Origin: Candidatus Woesearchaeota archaeon B3_Woes
GTDB lineage: Archaea > Nanobdellota > Nanobdellia > Woesearchaeales > B3-WOES
Length of the DNA stretch: 64,000 bases
Direction: 5' to 3'
NCBI GenBank assembly: GCA_005222965.1
Contig: NJBG01000001.1
Location: 18,323-82,322, forward strand
The notes under the pieces are model-generated. The model worked only from the letters and a program-made list of their open reading frames with translations. It was not told where the DNA came from and ran no database searches. The position numbers were made by a program, and so were the translations under genes. Numbering within the stretch: the first letter of the stretch is position 1; each line of letters begins with the position of its first letter. Shown piece by piece: positions 52,974 through 63,241 of this stretch.

Positions 52974-53516
52974 TTAAGATTTAACACAATCTGAACAAAC
53001 AAGAACATTATCTTTTTCAATAACCTTTTCAGAATAATTTCCACAAAGATTACAAACTCCTTCTTTTTCTTTAACACTATGAATTGGTTTTCTTTCTTCT
53101 TCTTTTAACTCAAACTTTTCTACTAATAAATCAAATAATTGTGGTTCTATTTTAAGGACATCTTTTAATGTCAATAATCCAACCATCTTTCCACTATCTA
53201 TTACAGGTAAATGTCTTATATTATGATCTTTCATTATAACCAAAGCCTCAAATATATCCTGTTGAAGCTCTGCTGTGTGTTTTATCTTCATCATAACTTC
53301 TGATACAATCTCTTTTTCAGGATCAAGACCAAGAGAAACGCCCTTTCTTACAATATCTTGTTCTGTCACAATGTAAAGAACTTCATTATCATTTATTATC
53401 AAAGCACCAACATGGTTGTCTTTCATAACATTTGCACATTTCATTAAAGAATCATCTTTACCAACCATTACTGGATTTTTCGTCATTGCATCACACACTT
53501 TGTATCCTATCTTCAT
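52974..53516 (-). CDS. CBS-pair protein with C-terminal zinc ribbon
   Basis: Two CBS domains (about 8-62 and 70-125) contain DAMTKNPVMVGKDDSL and RHLPVIDSGKMVGLLTLKDV. They are followed by a zinc ribbon CNLCGNYSEKVIEKDNVLVCSDC. CBS pairs bind AMP, ATP or SAM and act as energy or metabolite sensors; the ribbon may contact nucleic acid. This combination is common in archaea without a fixed function. It lies just upstream of the tRNA-Leu gene on the same strand. Confidence 0.88.
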   Translation of the reverse strand: MKIGYKVCDAMTKNPVMVGKDDSLMKCANVMKDNHVGALIINDNEVLYIVTEQDIVRKGVSLGLDPEKEIVSEVMMKIKHTAELQQDIFEALVIMKDHNIRHLPVIDSGKMVGLLTLKDVLKIEPQLFDLLVEKFELKEEERKPIHSVKEKEGVCNLCGNYSEKVIEKDNVLVCSDCVKS

Positions 53517-53604
53517 CTCAAAAAGAATATGAAAAATTAGTATTTAAATATTTAGGTCATTAAAAACATACTAAGAAAAAGATAGGATTTACCGTGTATA
53601 AAAT

Positions 53605-55446
53605 TTAAGAATTTACTAAAATTTCTACATCTTTGCCAAAGATCTTTTTTAGATTTTCAAAGACTGGTTTTTTGATAAATGCTTTAGGTATTTGTTCAAT
53701 CTCAGATAATGTTTTATCTAGTTCATCAAAAGAACTTTTCTTTAATGTGCCAAAACTTCCATCTGGGTTTAATTTTACCTGACTAATTTTCTTAGCTTCT
53801 TCACTAACATCATGTATTACAAAAGCAACAGCTCCAAGCAAAACAACTTCTCCGTATTTCTTGCCATATTTTACCTTGATTTTTGATCTTTCTAATTCTC
53901 CAACTCTTTTTCTCTGGATATATTCCACCATAAATTTGATTAGTTCCCTTGTATCTTTTTTGACTTTCTCAACTTCTGTTTTTGTTAACTTCTTTTCATC
54001 ATAATCTTTTTTAGCTTTAAATGTCTCATTAAGTATTCTTAAAAATTTAGCAGGTATTTTTCCTTTTGACGTCATTTCACTCTCAAACACTTTAACAATC
54101 TCTTTATCAGGAATTTTTTCAATACCTTCATTCTTTAGTATATCTCTTATGATTGTAATAACAGATTCATATATACTCACAACATCTTGTTCTGATTTTA
54201 TAACACTTATCTGCTCAAATAATCTTTTTATTCTTTTGAGATATTTTTTAGCATGAGATAATAGATCATCTACTTCTTTCCCGGTTATTTCTTTTTTTGT
54301 ACCATGTTCAATTTCTTTTCTTAAAGTGATTATTTTCTCGAGGATACTAATATAATTAGCTTCTAAAAGTTTCTCTTTTTGCACAAAGATTTGCTTCATA
54401 AGCTCTGGTGTTTCTCTCGGTGTAGGTGGAGGAATACCCAACATCATTAATGCTGCCTGAGAAGGCGTCAAGAGAGCATAATATATATCCTCTATACATA
54501 TATCTTTAAGCTTGAAAGTAACTCTTTGGAGCATCTGTTCTCCAGACGACATAAACATATCAATAGCTTCTGCACTTGGTTTAATCTTACCCATTCTAAG
54601 CAATAATTTCCAAGGCATAAATACTCCTCTGTCATAAAAAGGAACTCCATCTCTCAATAAAGTAAAGATTATTGGGTTTGCTTCCTTTAGGCTGTCCCAG
54701 AAATCAGTCAAAATATAAATTTGAATATTTAATTTGTTTTTAATACCAGTCATCTCTCCAGCTTCAATACCCATACCAATAATTATAGCCCTTAACTTAT
54801 CCCTTAACTCCACTCTTGTCATCTTTTTAACATCTGTATCGTCGATAACTATCCAGACATCAATATCAGATGTTTTTGTAGATTTACCTTGTGTTAAAGA
54901 ACCTGCTAAAACATAGCTAACTATATACTTTTCAAATTTCTTTAGAACCATTGATTTATGTATTTCAGCTATTTTTATTGCAGCCAACATTCCATTATCA
55001 TACACAGGAGCAGACATAGAAACCATCTGTAATAATTCATATTTTCCATCATAACAATTTTGCCATAACTCGCTTAACAAAATTATTTCAGGAAATATTT
55101 TTTTATCTGTTTTCTGTGCCATCTCGATTATTATAGTGGATAGTTTTTGATGTAATTCCATCTTAGACATTGTTTTACTATCCATGTCATCAATTAAAAC
55201 CAAGACGCTTATCTTATCTTTATCCTCTTCCTTCATCTTTTGCATCTGTTCAGGTTTAGGGGGAGGTAATAAAGAAACAGCCACAATATACTTATCAAAT
55301 TTTTTAGTTATCTCTTTTTGGAATTTAGTTAATTTTGATTTGATTGTTTTTAATTTCTTCTCTAACTCTGGAGGCAAAGGTGGTTGTTTAGAATTAACAT
55401 TATTTGGTTTTACAACATCTTTATTTTTATCATCTTTGTTTGTCAT
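53605..55446 (-). CDS. Large nucleotidyltransferase-fold protein with duplicated domain, 613 aa
   Basis: Two related blocks are visible. Residues about 30-165 (DKYIVAVSLLPP... VLVLIDDMDSKTMSKMEL) and 170-290 (EKYIVSYVLAGSLTQGKSTKTSD + IDVWIVIDDTDVKKMTRVEL) align by eye. Only the second keeps the active Gly-Ser...Asp-x-Asp pattern, so the first looks inactive. The helical part that follows (PSQAALMMLGIPPPTPRETPELM...) resembles a HEPN domain. The last 200 residues are Lys/Glu-rich. It may be a self-contained MNT-HEPN protein. Function unknown. Confidence 0.75.
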   Translation of the reverse strand: MTNKDDKNKDVVKPNNVNSKQPPLPPELEKKLKTIKSKLTKFQKEITKKFDKYIVAVSLLPPPKPEQMQKMKEEDKDKISVLVLIDDMDSKTMSKMELHQKLSTIIIEMAQKTDKKIFPEIILLSELWQNCYDGKYELLQMVSMSAPVYDNGMLAAIKIAEIHKSMVLKKFEKYIVSYVLAGSLTQGKSTKTSDIDVWIVIDDTDVKKMTRVELRDKLRAIIIGMGIEAGEMTGIKNKLNIQIYILTDFWDSLKEANPIIFTLLRDGVPFYDRGVFMPWKLLLRMGKIKPSAEAIDMFMSSGEQMLQRVTFKLKDICIEDIYYALLTPSQAALMMLGIPPPTPRETPELMKQIFVQKEKLLEANYISILEKIITLRKEIEHGTKKEITGKEVDDLLSHAKKYLKRIKRLFEQISVIKSEQDVVSIYESVITIIRDILKNEGIEKIPDKEIVKVFESEMTSKGKIPAKFLRILNETFKAKKDYDEKKLTKTEVEKVKKDTRELIKFMVEYIQRKRVGELERSKIKVKYGKKYGEVVLLGAVAFVIHDVSEEAKKISQVKLNPDGSFGTLKKSSFDELDKTLSEIEQIPKAFIKKPVFENLKKIFGKDVEILVNS

Positions 55447-55520
55447 TGTTGCATCCTATTCAAGTAACAACTTATGAAATTAATTGTGAGTATTTAAAGG
55501 TTTTGTTTAGATATTTTTAT

Positions 55521-57020
55521 CTATTGTTTAATAACCATGCCGTCTAATTTGATAAGGGCTTTTTTTGCAAAATCTAATTTTATTTTGTTATGAGCATAAA
55601 TTGTCAGAAGGGTTTCTCCTTTTTTTACATAATCACCAACATGTTTATGTAAATAAATTCCTGCTCCTTTATCATTTGGTGCTCCTGCCACTCTCGCTAT
55701 TTTACAGATTGCTCTGTTATTAATAATATGTAGTTTCCCATCTTTATGTGATTTTAGGTCAAATTTTTGATTGCCGATTTTTATTTGATTAGGTAATATT
55801 TCTTTTCCTCCCTGAGCTTTTATAATCTCAATAAATTTTTTATATGCTTTTCCAGATTCAAGAATATTTTGTGCTTTTCTAAATCCCTGCCCTTTCTTAG
55901 CTTTTCCACCCATTTCTAACATAATACCTGCCATCATTAAACTCTTTTTCTCTAAATCTAAAGGTCTTTTCTTATCTCTTTTCAAAACATATAAAACATC
56001 TCTTGCTTCTAATCCGGGCCCAATACCATTGCCAATTGGCTGTTTTCCATCAGTTATAATTACTTTTGTTTTAATTCCAAGCTTTTTTGATACTTCTTCA
56101 AAATCTCTTTTTAATTTAGCTGCTTTATCTTTATGAGTTATTTTTGAGCCAACCCCAACAGGGATATCTATCAATAGGTATTTGGTTGAAACACTTGCTT
56201 TTTTAGACATAACAGAAGCCAGTAATTGTGATTCAGCGTCAATACTTAATGGCCTTTCAACATTTATGATTTTATCATCTGCAGGAGACAAATTTAAACT
56301 TCCTCCCCAAACCAAACAACCATTTGTTTTTTTAACAACCTTTTTCATTTGTTTAATATCTAAAGAAACATTTGTAAACACCTCTACAGTATCTGCTGTT
56401 CCTGAAGGAGAAGTTATGCTTCTCGAAGATGTTTTAGGAATAGTTAATCCAGCAGCAGCCACAATAGGCACAATAATCATTGTTGTTCTATTCCCAGCTA
56501 ATCCCCCAACACAATGTTTATCAACAACTACACGATTCTTAAATTTTAATATATCCCCTGTATCTCTCATCGCTTTAGTCAACCAAACAGTTTCTTCCAT
56601 ATCTAACTTATTAGCATAACCTGCTGCAACAAAATATGTCATTTCAGATTCTTGGAGTTTGTTATGAACAATATCCCATACAATTTGATTAATCTCTTTT
56701 TGTGTTAGTTTACGACCATCTAATTTCTTTTTGATATATTCTAAGGAAATAGGTTTTCCAGCTGGAATTATCTCAACCACATCATTATTTTCAGCATCTA
56801 TAGCATCAATAATTTCCTCAAATAAGCCAATATAACCTCTTCTAACTGCTTTGCCGCTTTCTGCTATATCTAGAACAATTGTAGCCTCTTTTTTTCCTTT
56901 TCTTACTTTTATTCTATCTAAAGAATGTAGATCAAGTTGAGAAGCATCTTCTTCATTTAAGATAGCTACTAAAATGCCTCCTGTAGATATATTCATATCT
57001 TTGACTTTAAGTCTCTTCAT
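55521..57020 (-). CDS. deoA: AMP phosphorylase (archaeal DeoA family)
   Basis: About 80 N-terminal residues unique to the archaeal form precede the phosphorylase core: KHCVGGLAGNRTTMIIVPIV, SPSGTADTVEVF, LIDIPVGVGSK and the C-terminal HKHVGDYVKKGETL barrel-sandwich domain. The enzyme splits AMP to adenine and ribose 1,5-bisphosphate. In other archaea it feeds ribose-1,5-bisphosphate isomerase and type III RuBisCO; those genes are not in this window. Length 499 is normal. Confidence 0.95.
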   Translation of the reverse strand: MKRLKVKDMNISTGGILVAILNEEDASQLDLHSLDRIKVRKGKKEATIVLDIAESGKAVRRGYIGLFEEIIDAIDAENNDVVEIIPAGKPISLEYIKKKLDGRKLTQKEINQIVWDIVHNKLQESEMTYFVAAGYANKLDMEETVWLTKAMRDTGDILKFKNRVVVDKHCVGGLAGNRTTMIIVPIVAAAGLTIPKTSSRSITSPSGTADTVEVFTNVSLDIKQMKKVVKKTNGCLVWGGSLNLSPADDKIINVERPLSIDAESQLLASVMSKKASVSTKYLLIDIPVGVGSKITHKDKAAKLKRDFEEVSKKLGIKTKVIITDGKQPIGNGIGPGLEARDVLYVLKRDKKRPLDLEKKSLMMAGIMLEMGGKAKKGQGFRKAQNILESGKAYKKFIEIIKAQGGKEILPNQIKIGNQKFDLKSHKDGKLHIINNRAICKIARVAGAPNDKGAGIYLHKHVGDYVKKGETLLTIYAHNKIKLDFAKKALIKLDGMVIKQ

Positions 57021-57038
57021 TTTATAGATATCTTGTTA

Positions 57039-58088
57039 TTAAATAGTAAAAGAATCTTTTTCTTCCTGATATATTTCAATAATAGTCATTAATAAAGATA
57101 GTATGACTGGTCCAATAACAATACCTACAGGACCAAAAGCCACAAGACCACCCAAAACACCCAAAGCAATAATGATGGGGTGTATATCTGCTCTTGTACC
57201 TATTATCTTGGATCTTGTCCATATATCCAAGAACATAATGATTAATCCTGCTATTACCAAGACAAGAACTTTAATTGGTTCTCCTTGCACAATATAATAT
57301 ATAGAAGCAGGAACCCACACAAGTGATGCACCAATAGCAGGTACTAAAGCCAATAGCATAATTATTATTCCTAAAAGTAAAGCAATTCTATTTCCAATTA
57401 TAGCAAAACCAATCCATCCGACTATTCCTTCTATAAGTGCTATTACTAAATAACCATAAACAACACCATTAAGTGTTTCAGCAAACTTCTTTAATAGTTT
57501 GTCTTTGTGACCTCTTTTCAAAGGCAATAATTCACTCACCCCATCCCAAATTGTCTTGCCTGCTTTTAATAAAAAGAACACAAGCAAGAATATAATTAAT
57601 ATGTTAAGAATTTTTTTTGGTACTGAAAATAAAAATGAAGAAGTATTTCTTGTTATGCTTGATGCTAGATTTGTTATAGTCCCACTAATATAAAATCTAA
57701 CTCTTTGGTTTGTATTTACAGCATCTACCATACTACAAAATAAGGTTTCTTTTTCACATTCTATTCCTGTTAATTCTTTATCTTCTATTAGTTTTATTGT
57801 TGCATCATTATATATATCTATAACTTCATTAGAAACCATATTAAGTATAAGTATTGATGGGATTGCTATTATTAATACAATCAAAAAAGCTATTGTAAAT
57901 GCACTAAGATTTTCTCTTTTTGTTTTATTAAGTATTTTTTTATAGAAAGGGTAAAAGACAAAAGCAATTATAAAAGAACTTAGTATTGCCATTAAAAAAG
58001 GTTTTAGAATTATGAATGAAAGATATACCATTGCTAAAAAAAATCCTATAAAAAAATAATTGTTTAATTTAGACTTGATGTAAATCAC
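57039..58088 (-). CDS. AI-2E family transporter (YdiK-like)
   Basis: Seven or eight hydrophobic helices have the family arrangement: a pair at the N-terminus, a polar loop (about 85-150) and a C-terminal cluster with ALGVLGGLVAFGPVGIVIGPVI. The family exports small molecules or ions; the name refers to one signalling substrate that need not apply here. It lies 18 bases upstream of AMP phosphorylase and is possibly co-transcribed with it. Confidence 0.88.
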   Translation of the reverse strand: MIYIKSKLNNYFFIGFFLAMVYLSFIILKPFLMAILSSFIIAFVFYPFYKKILNKTKRENLSAFTIAFLIVLIIAIPSILILNMVSNEVIDIYNDATIKLIEDKELTGIECEKETLFCSMVDAVNTNQRVRFYISGTITNLASSITRNTSSFLFSVPKKILNILIIFLLVFFLLKAGKTIWDGVSELLPLKRGHKDKLLKKFAETLNGVVYGYLVIALIEGIVGWIGFAIIGNRIALLLGIIIMLLALVPAIGASLVWVPASIYYIVQGEPIKVLVLVIAGLIIMFLDIWTRSKIIGTRADIHPIIIALGVLGGLVAFGPVGIVIGPVILSLLMTIIEIYQEEKDSFTI

Positions 58089-58137
58089 CTCATTAGCATT
58101 ATTAAAACATTTCAGTTTATAAATGTTATGTATAGGA

Positions 58138-59313
58138 TTAGTTAGGTAGAGTTTTTTCTAAATAAGGGTACAACAACATTAATATTACAAACAAAAGTAT
58201 ACCTAGAGTTAAATAACCAATTTTATAAGATTCTCTCATTACAAAACTTATACCAAAAGCAACGATTATTTGAAATGCTAATTGAATCTGGTTCTTTACA
58301 GAAAGCATTGTTGCTTTATAATGTTTGTTATTAAGAAAATTTTTTAGAAAATATCCATTGATTAGGTGATTTCTTCCCCAGAAATACCCCATTAATAATG
58401 AAAACATAAATCCATTTAGATAAGGATTAGAAAAATAAGAAGTTGATAATAAAATCAGAGGAAATAAAAATATTTCAATTTTAAATATTTTTTTCATACC
58501 AATCTTTTGTTCAAGTAAATGAGCGTTATGTCCTATAAAAAACCAAAACAATCTTGAAAGGCCCATTACAAACCCAATTAATATGATAGGGTAACCAAGA
58601 GATTCTAGATATACATATCTATAACCATTTGTTGCCATAATAAATCCCCCTATAGAACCAACAAAAATAGCTGTTGGATAAAATTTAGGATCAATTGCTG
58701 TTTTGACAATATGAAAAAAAGATTGAGGTTTGCCCTGTGCAATATGATAACACTCTTCAGGAGATTTAAGTGATAATACAGCTACTAAACCTATCAAATC
58801 GAATATTAAGTTTATTTTTAGTGGAAGCACTATTGAAATTTCGGTTAAAAAAGGTAAAAGAATTATAAGTAATGCGCTGGCTAATGAAACATTAGCAGCA
58901 ATCTTACTCATAATTTTTGTAAATTCTTTTTCCTTGTTAAGACACGATATAGTGTTATGAATAAAAGCAGAACTTGTTCCAGAAGTTGCTGCAAACGAAA
59001 GTGATAATAGGGCAGAACCAGCAATAAAATGATATAAAGATTGAGCAAATATAAAAGAGAATAAAGATAAAATCATCAATATTTTAGCTAAAATTAAAGT
59101 TCTCTTATGGCCAAATATATCTGCAAAATAACCACTAGGTATTTCAAATAAAAAAGATGCAAAATAACCAATTGCTACATATGTTCCTATTTGTTGAGCA
59201 TTTGTATTAGGTAATGTTAAAAAATAAATTGCAAGGATTGGTATAAAATGTCTTCTCTGGCTTAGACTAAAAATAAAAAATTTCCATAAATTGTTTGATA
59301 AATCTTTTTCCAT
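58138..59313 (-). CDS. Major facilitator superfamily transporter
   Basis: About twelve hydrophobic segments in 391 residues. The MFS loop 2-3 motif appears as GYFADIFGHKRTLILAK. The N-terminal half has SGTSSAFIHNTI. The substrate cannot be told from sequence. It has its own A/T-rich promoter region, shared in a short gap with the divergent 125-residue gene. Confidence 0.9.
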   Translation of the reverse strand: MEKDLSNNLWKFFIFSLSQRRHFIPILAIYFLTLPNTNAQQIGTYVAIGYFASFLFEIPSGYFADIFGHKRTLILAKILMILSLFSFIFAQSLYHFIAGSALLSLSFAATSGTSSAFIHNTISCLNKEKEFTKIMSKIAANVSLASALLIILLPFLTEISIVLPLKINLIFDLIGLVAVLSLKSPEECYHIAQGKPQSFFHIVKTAIDPKFYPTAIFVGSIGGFIMATNGYRYVYLESLGYPIILIGFVMGLSRLFWFFIGHNAHLLEQKIGMKKIFKIEIFLFPLILLSTSYFSNPYLNGFMFSLLMGYFWGRNHLINGYFLKNFLNNKHYKATMLSVKNQIQLAFQIIVAFGISFVMRESYKIGYLTLGILLFVILMLLYPYLEKTLPN

Positions 59314-59396
59314 TTTATATAGATTATTTGTTTTGTTTAAATATATTCTTGTTTTGAATCCAAAAATTTATAATCACTCATATATTATCATAGATT

Positions 59397-59774
59397 ATGT
59401 CATCAGAAGGAACAAGTAAATACCTAATAGAAGTTAGATTACTTCCGGCTATAGCTAAATATAGGCAACCAGATGGAACAATTGATTTTAGTAAAATTCC
59501 TCTTGAAGAAGTAGTATACCTACAAATTGATAGGGTGCGCAGACTTGATCAAACAATACAAATACAAGAGTATCCTTCTGGTATAAAAAGTTTATATCAT
59601 CATCCTATGATAAGAGATTTTAGAGATGCTGTTCATTGGCATAAAAGATTTCCAACAGATCATAGTAGAAATGAAATAAGACGTTATAAAAAAGAAGAAG
59701 CAATTAAATCAATAAAACAAACTCAAGGATTACTAAACTATCTTCTAACACCACAAGGTATACCAAGAATATAA
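59397..59774 (+). CDS. Orphan basic protein, 125 aa
   Basis: I recognise no family. The protein is soluble and basic with many His/Arg in the middle (YHHPMIRDFRDAVHWHKRF) and a helical Lys/Glu segment near the end. There is no signal peptide or metal motif. A/T-rich promoter sequence precedes the ATG and a short T-run follows the stop. Confidence 0.6.
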   Translation: MSSEGTSKYLIEVRLLPAIAKYRQPDGTIDFSKIPLEEVVYLQIDRVRRLDQTIQIQEYPSGIKSLYHHPMIRDFRDAVHWHKRFPTDHSRNEIRRYKKEEAIKSIKQTQGLLNYLLTPQGIPRI

Positions 59775-59851
59775 TTTTTTTCTTAATAGATTGAATATAT
59801 TTATATATGATTATGTTTTTTATTTAGTTAAGAGGTATGTGAGGTGTTTAA

Positions 59852-62062
59852 TTGAAATCAAAAAATCAATCATATGTTGCTTACTTAAGCAGTTACCCTC
59901 CAAGAGAATGTGGCATTGCTACATTTACAAAAGATTTAACAAATTCTATGAATAAGAGATTTAATCCTCAGCTAAAATCAAAAATAATTGCCATAAATGA
60001 TAATTCTACTAATATATATAATTACAATAAGAAAAAAGTAATCATGCAGATTAATGAAGATGATATTGAAAAATACATTAATATGGCCAAAGAGATTAAT
60101 CAATCAAAAAAAATTAAGATTGTTAATATCCAGCATGAGTTTGGTTTGTTTGGTGGTGATGATGGAAATTATTTAATCCCTTTTTTAGAAACTTTAGAAA
60201 AACCAGTTGTAATAACATTTCATTCTGTAGTTCCTGATCCAGATGAGTCAAGAAAAAAACTTATACAATTTATTGTGTCTCATTGTTCTGCAGTCATTGT
60301 AATGGCCAATAAAGCAATAGAAATATTAAGAGAGGATTATGAAGTTGATACAGACCATATACATGTAGTTCCTCATGGAATTCCAGAAGTCCCATTTCAA
60401 TCAACTAAATCTGCTAAAAACAAATTAGGATTACAAGATAAAAAAGTTTTATCTACTTTTGGTTTAATAAATAAAGGTAAAGGAATAGAATATGTAATTG
60501 AATCTTTACCTCCTTTAGTAAAAAAATTTCCTAATCTTTTATTTTTGATAATAGGCGAAACACATCCTGTTGTGAGGAAAAATGAAGGTGAAACCTATCG
60601 GAATAGCTTAATAAAAAAAATAAAAGACCTTGGTCTTGAAAAAAATGTCAAATTCTATAATAAATATCTTGATCTTCAGGAAATCATAGATTATTTGTTA
60701 GCAACAGATATCTATATGTCTTCAGCATTAGATCAAAATCAAATAGTAAGTGGAACTCTTTCATATGCATTGGGTTGTGGTAAAGCAATTATCTCAACAC
60801 CCTATCTTTATGCTAGTGAGGTTCTATCTGATAATAAAGGCATATTAGTTAAGTTTGCAGATTCAGAATCAATAACCAAGGCTATAGACAAAATATTATC
60901 AAATAAAAATTTTAAAAAAGAGTTAGAAAAGAACGCATATGATTACAGTAGACGTATGACTTGGTCTAATGTGTCTACACAATGCTTAAAAATTTTTAAT
61001 CAGATTGAGAGATTAAGAGAAGGAGTAACAAAAAAATATCCTGCTATTAAATTAACTCATCTTATGACGATGACAGATGATTTTGGAATTATCCAGTTTG
61101 CTAATCATTCTAACCCTGATAAAAACTCTGGTTACACTGTAGATGATAATGCAAGAGCACTAATCGCCACAATTAAGCATCATAGTTTATCTAAGTCAAA
61201 ATCCTCTCTAAAACTAATAAATACTTACCTCAATTTTTTAGAACATTCACAAAATAAAGATGGTGATTTTCATAATTTTATTGGTTATGACAGAAAACCA
61301 TTGTTGAATAAAGGATATACAGCAGACGCTCTTGGAAGAAGCATCTGGGCTTGCGGTTATACTATTTTTAAAAACAATAAAGATGATATAAAATATAAAG
61401 CAAAAAAAATACTCACAAAAACTCTGCCTTTAATTCCCAAACTAGAGTCTCCAAGAGCAAAAGCATTTACAATACTTGGCCTTTACTATTATAATGAAGT
61501 CTACAAAGATAAAAAAATTGTTTCTCAAATAACAAAATTAGCTGATTCTTTAGTAGAAGGCTATAAAGAAGAATCATCTGATGATTGGAAATGGTTTGAA
61601 AAAATACTTACATACTCTAATGGAAAATTGCCAATGTCTCTATTTGCAGCTTATCAGGCAACAAACAAAAAAGAGTATTTAAAAATTGCTGAAGAGAGTT
61701 TGGATTTCTTATCAAATCTAACATTCCTTGATAAAAAGTTTGTTCCAATAGGACATAAAGGGTGGTACAAGAGGGATGGTAAAAGAGCCTTCTTTGATCA
61801 ACAGCCAGTTGATACATCTGTAATGGTTCAGACTTATTTATTTGCATACAAAACCACAAAAAACCCAGAGTATTATGATAAAGCTATTCTTGCTTTCAAC
61901 TGGTTTTTAGGTAGAAACTCTATAAATCAGATGATGTATAATGAATCAACAGGAGGGTGCTTTGATGGATTATCTCCAACTTCTGTTAATCTAAATCAAG
62001 GAGCAGAATCAACAATAGCTTATCTATTAGCAAGATTAGATCTAGAGGAAATAAAGAAATAA
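59852..62062 (+). CDS. GT4 glycosyltransferase fused to an alpha/alpha-barrel domain
   Basis: Residues 1-385 are a two-lobed GT-B glycosyltransferase of family 4: SSYPPRECGIATFTKDL, HEFGLFGGDDGNYL, HVVPHGIP and GTLSYALGCGKAIISTPY. Residues about 390-736 form a helical barrel like glycoside hydrolases and epimerases, with SGYTVDDNARALI, YTADALGRSIWACGY, FDQQPVDTSVMVQ and the final STGGCFDGL...NLNQGAEST. The start is TTG, supported by GAGGTG 5-8 bases upstream. The GH130 gene follows after 12 bases, so both act on one glycan, probably mannose-containing (inference). Confidence 0.88.
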   Translation: MKSKNQSYVAYLSSYPPRECGIATFTKDLTNSMNKRFNPQLKSKIIAINDNSTNIYNYNKKKVIMQINEDDIEKYINMAKEINQSKKIKIVNIQHEFGLFGGDDGNYLIPFLETLEKPVVITFHSVVPDPDESRKKLIQFIVSHCSAVIVMANKAIEILREDYEVDTDHIHVVPHGIPEVPFQSTKSAKNKLGLQDKKVLSTFGLINKGKGIEYVIESLPPLVKKFPNLLFLIIGETHPVVRKNEGETYRNSLIKKIKDLGLEKNVKFYNKYLDLQEIIDYLLATDIYMSSALDQNQIVSGTLSYALGCGKAIISTPYLYASEVLSDNKGILVKFADSESITKAIDKILSNKNFKKELEKNAYDYSRRMTWSNVSTQCLKIFNQIERLREGVTKKYPAIKLTHLMTMTDDFGIIQFANHSNPDKNSGYTVDDNARALIATIKHHSLSKSKSSLKLINTYLNFLEHSQNKDGDFHNFIGYDRKPLLNKGYTADALGRSIWACGYTIFKNNKDDIKYKAKKILTKTLPLIPKLESPRAKAFTILGLYYYNEVYKDKKIVSQITKLADSLVEGYKEESSDDWKWFEKILTYSNGKLPMSLFAAYQATNKKEYLKIAEESLDFLSNLTFLDKKFVPIGHKGWYKRDGKRAFFDQQPVDTSVMVQTYLFAYKTTKNPEYYDKAILAFNWFLGRNSINQMMYNESTGGCFDGLSPTSVNLNQGAESTIAYLLARLDLEEIKK

Positions 62063-62074
62063 ATATTCTTAAAA

Positions 62075-63235
62075 ATGGTTGTAAAAACACTAAAAGATAA
62101 AATTGTTTTTGGACCAGACTATGTTAGTATTGATTTTTGTCCTGTAGCAAAAGACACAGGCCAAGAAACTTTTCTTTTAGGAACATTTAATCCAGGTATG
62201 ACTCGGTTAAAAAATGGAAATGTGCTTCTAATGATTAGGATGGCTGAAACATTAAAAGGATTTAAAGGCAAAGATGTTGTATATACTCCTCGAATGGATC
62301 TAAAAAAGAAAAAATTTGTTTTAGATACATATCCTAGAAAACATGTAAAATTCAGTGATCCAAGACATTTTGATATTAAACAACCAAATGGTGAAACAGC
62401 CATAAGATTAACTTCTGTCTCATGGTTATTGCCTGTTGAAATGAGTCCAGATGGAATGAAAGTAGTTAAAATTCATTATACAAAAGCGATTCTTCCAGAA
62501 AAAGTTTACCAGGAATATGGAATAGAAGACCCTAGAATTACAAAAATAAAAAATAAATACTATATGACTGCTGTAGGAGTTAGTCCTAATAAAATTTGTA
62601 CTTGTATGTATGAATCAAGCAATGGTCTTGATTATAAATTAAAAGGAGTTATTTTTGGAAATCAGAATAAAGATGTTGTTTTATTTCCAGAAAAGATTAA
62701 AGGAAGATATGTTGCACTAACAAGACCAGAAGGGCCATCTAATATTGCTTTCCCTTATGAACATGGTTCTCTTGTAGGAGGAGAATACATCAATATTTCC
62801 TATTCTCCTGACCTTAAATACTGGACTCCTTATGACGAGTTTTTATTAACACTAAAAAAGGATAGTTTATTTGATAAAAAGATTGGCAATAATTCTCCAC
62901 CAATCTTAATGGATTTTAATAGAAAAAAATATTGGTTTTTCTTGTTTCATGGTGTACAAAGTGGAACTAAAGGAGTAGGAGTCTATCGTACTTTTGCTGC
63001 ATTGCTTGATAAAAATAATCCTACAAAAATTTTCAAAATTAAATATAAACCTTTTTTAGAACCTAATCTAAAATTAGAAAAACGAATTAGAGAAATACTA
63101 TTACTAAAGAATGTTGTTTTTACAACAGGTATGATTCCTGATGGTAAAGATTATCTAATCTGTTCTGGTGAGGCAGACACAGTAGTTAGAATGACAAAAG
63201 TTTCAAAAGAAGCTATTGTAAAATTTTTCTCTTAA
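62075..63235 (+). CDS. GH130 family glycoside phosphorylase/hydrolase-like protein
   Basis: Five-bladed beta-propeller family: FNPGMTRLKNGNVLLMIRM at the N-terminus, EYGIEDPRITKIKNKYYM (catalytic Asp region), KDVVLFPEKIKGRYVALTRPE and NNSPPILMDFNRKKYWFFLFHG. GH130 enzymes phosphorolyse or hydrolyse beta-mannosides. It lies 12 bases after the GT4 fusion gene and should be co-transcribed. The substrate is unknown. Confidence 0.9.
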   Translation: MVVKTLKDKIVFGPDYVSIDFCPVAKDTGQETFLLGTFNPGMTRLKNGNVLLMIRMAETLKGFKGKDVVYTPRMDLKKKKFVLDTYPRKHVKFSDPRHFDIKQPNGETAIRLTSVSWLLPVEMSPDGMKVVKIHYTKAILPEKVYQEYGIEDPRITKIKNKYYMTAVGVSPNKICTCMYESSNGLDYKLKGVIFGNQNKDVVLFPEKIKGRYVALTRPEGPSNIAFPYEHGSLVGGEYINISYSPDLKYWTPYDEFLLTLKKDSLFDKKIGNNSPPILMDFNRKKYWFFLFHGVQSGTKGVGVYRTFAALLDKNNPTKIFKIKYKPFLEPNLKLEKRIREILLLKNVVFTTGMIPDGKDYLICSGEADTVVRMTKVSKEAIVKFFS

Positions 63236-63241
63236 AAAATA

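Noticed and set aside
56182..56619. 145-codon plus-strand frame opposite AMP phosphorylase
   Set aside because: The minus strand holds a complete, highly conserved enzyme; the plus frame has no recognisable domain.
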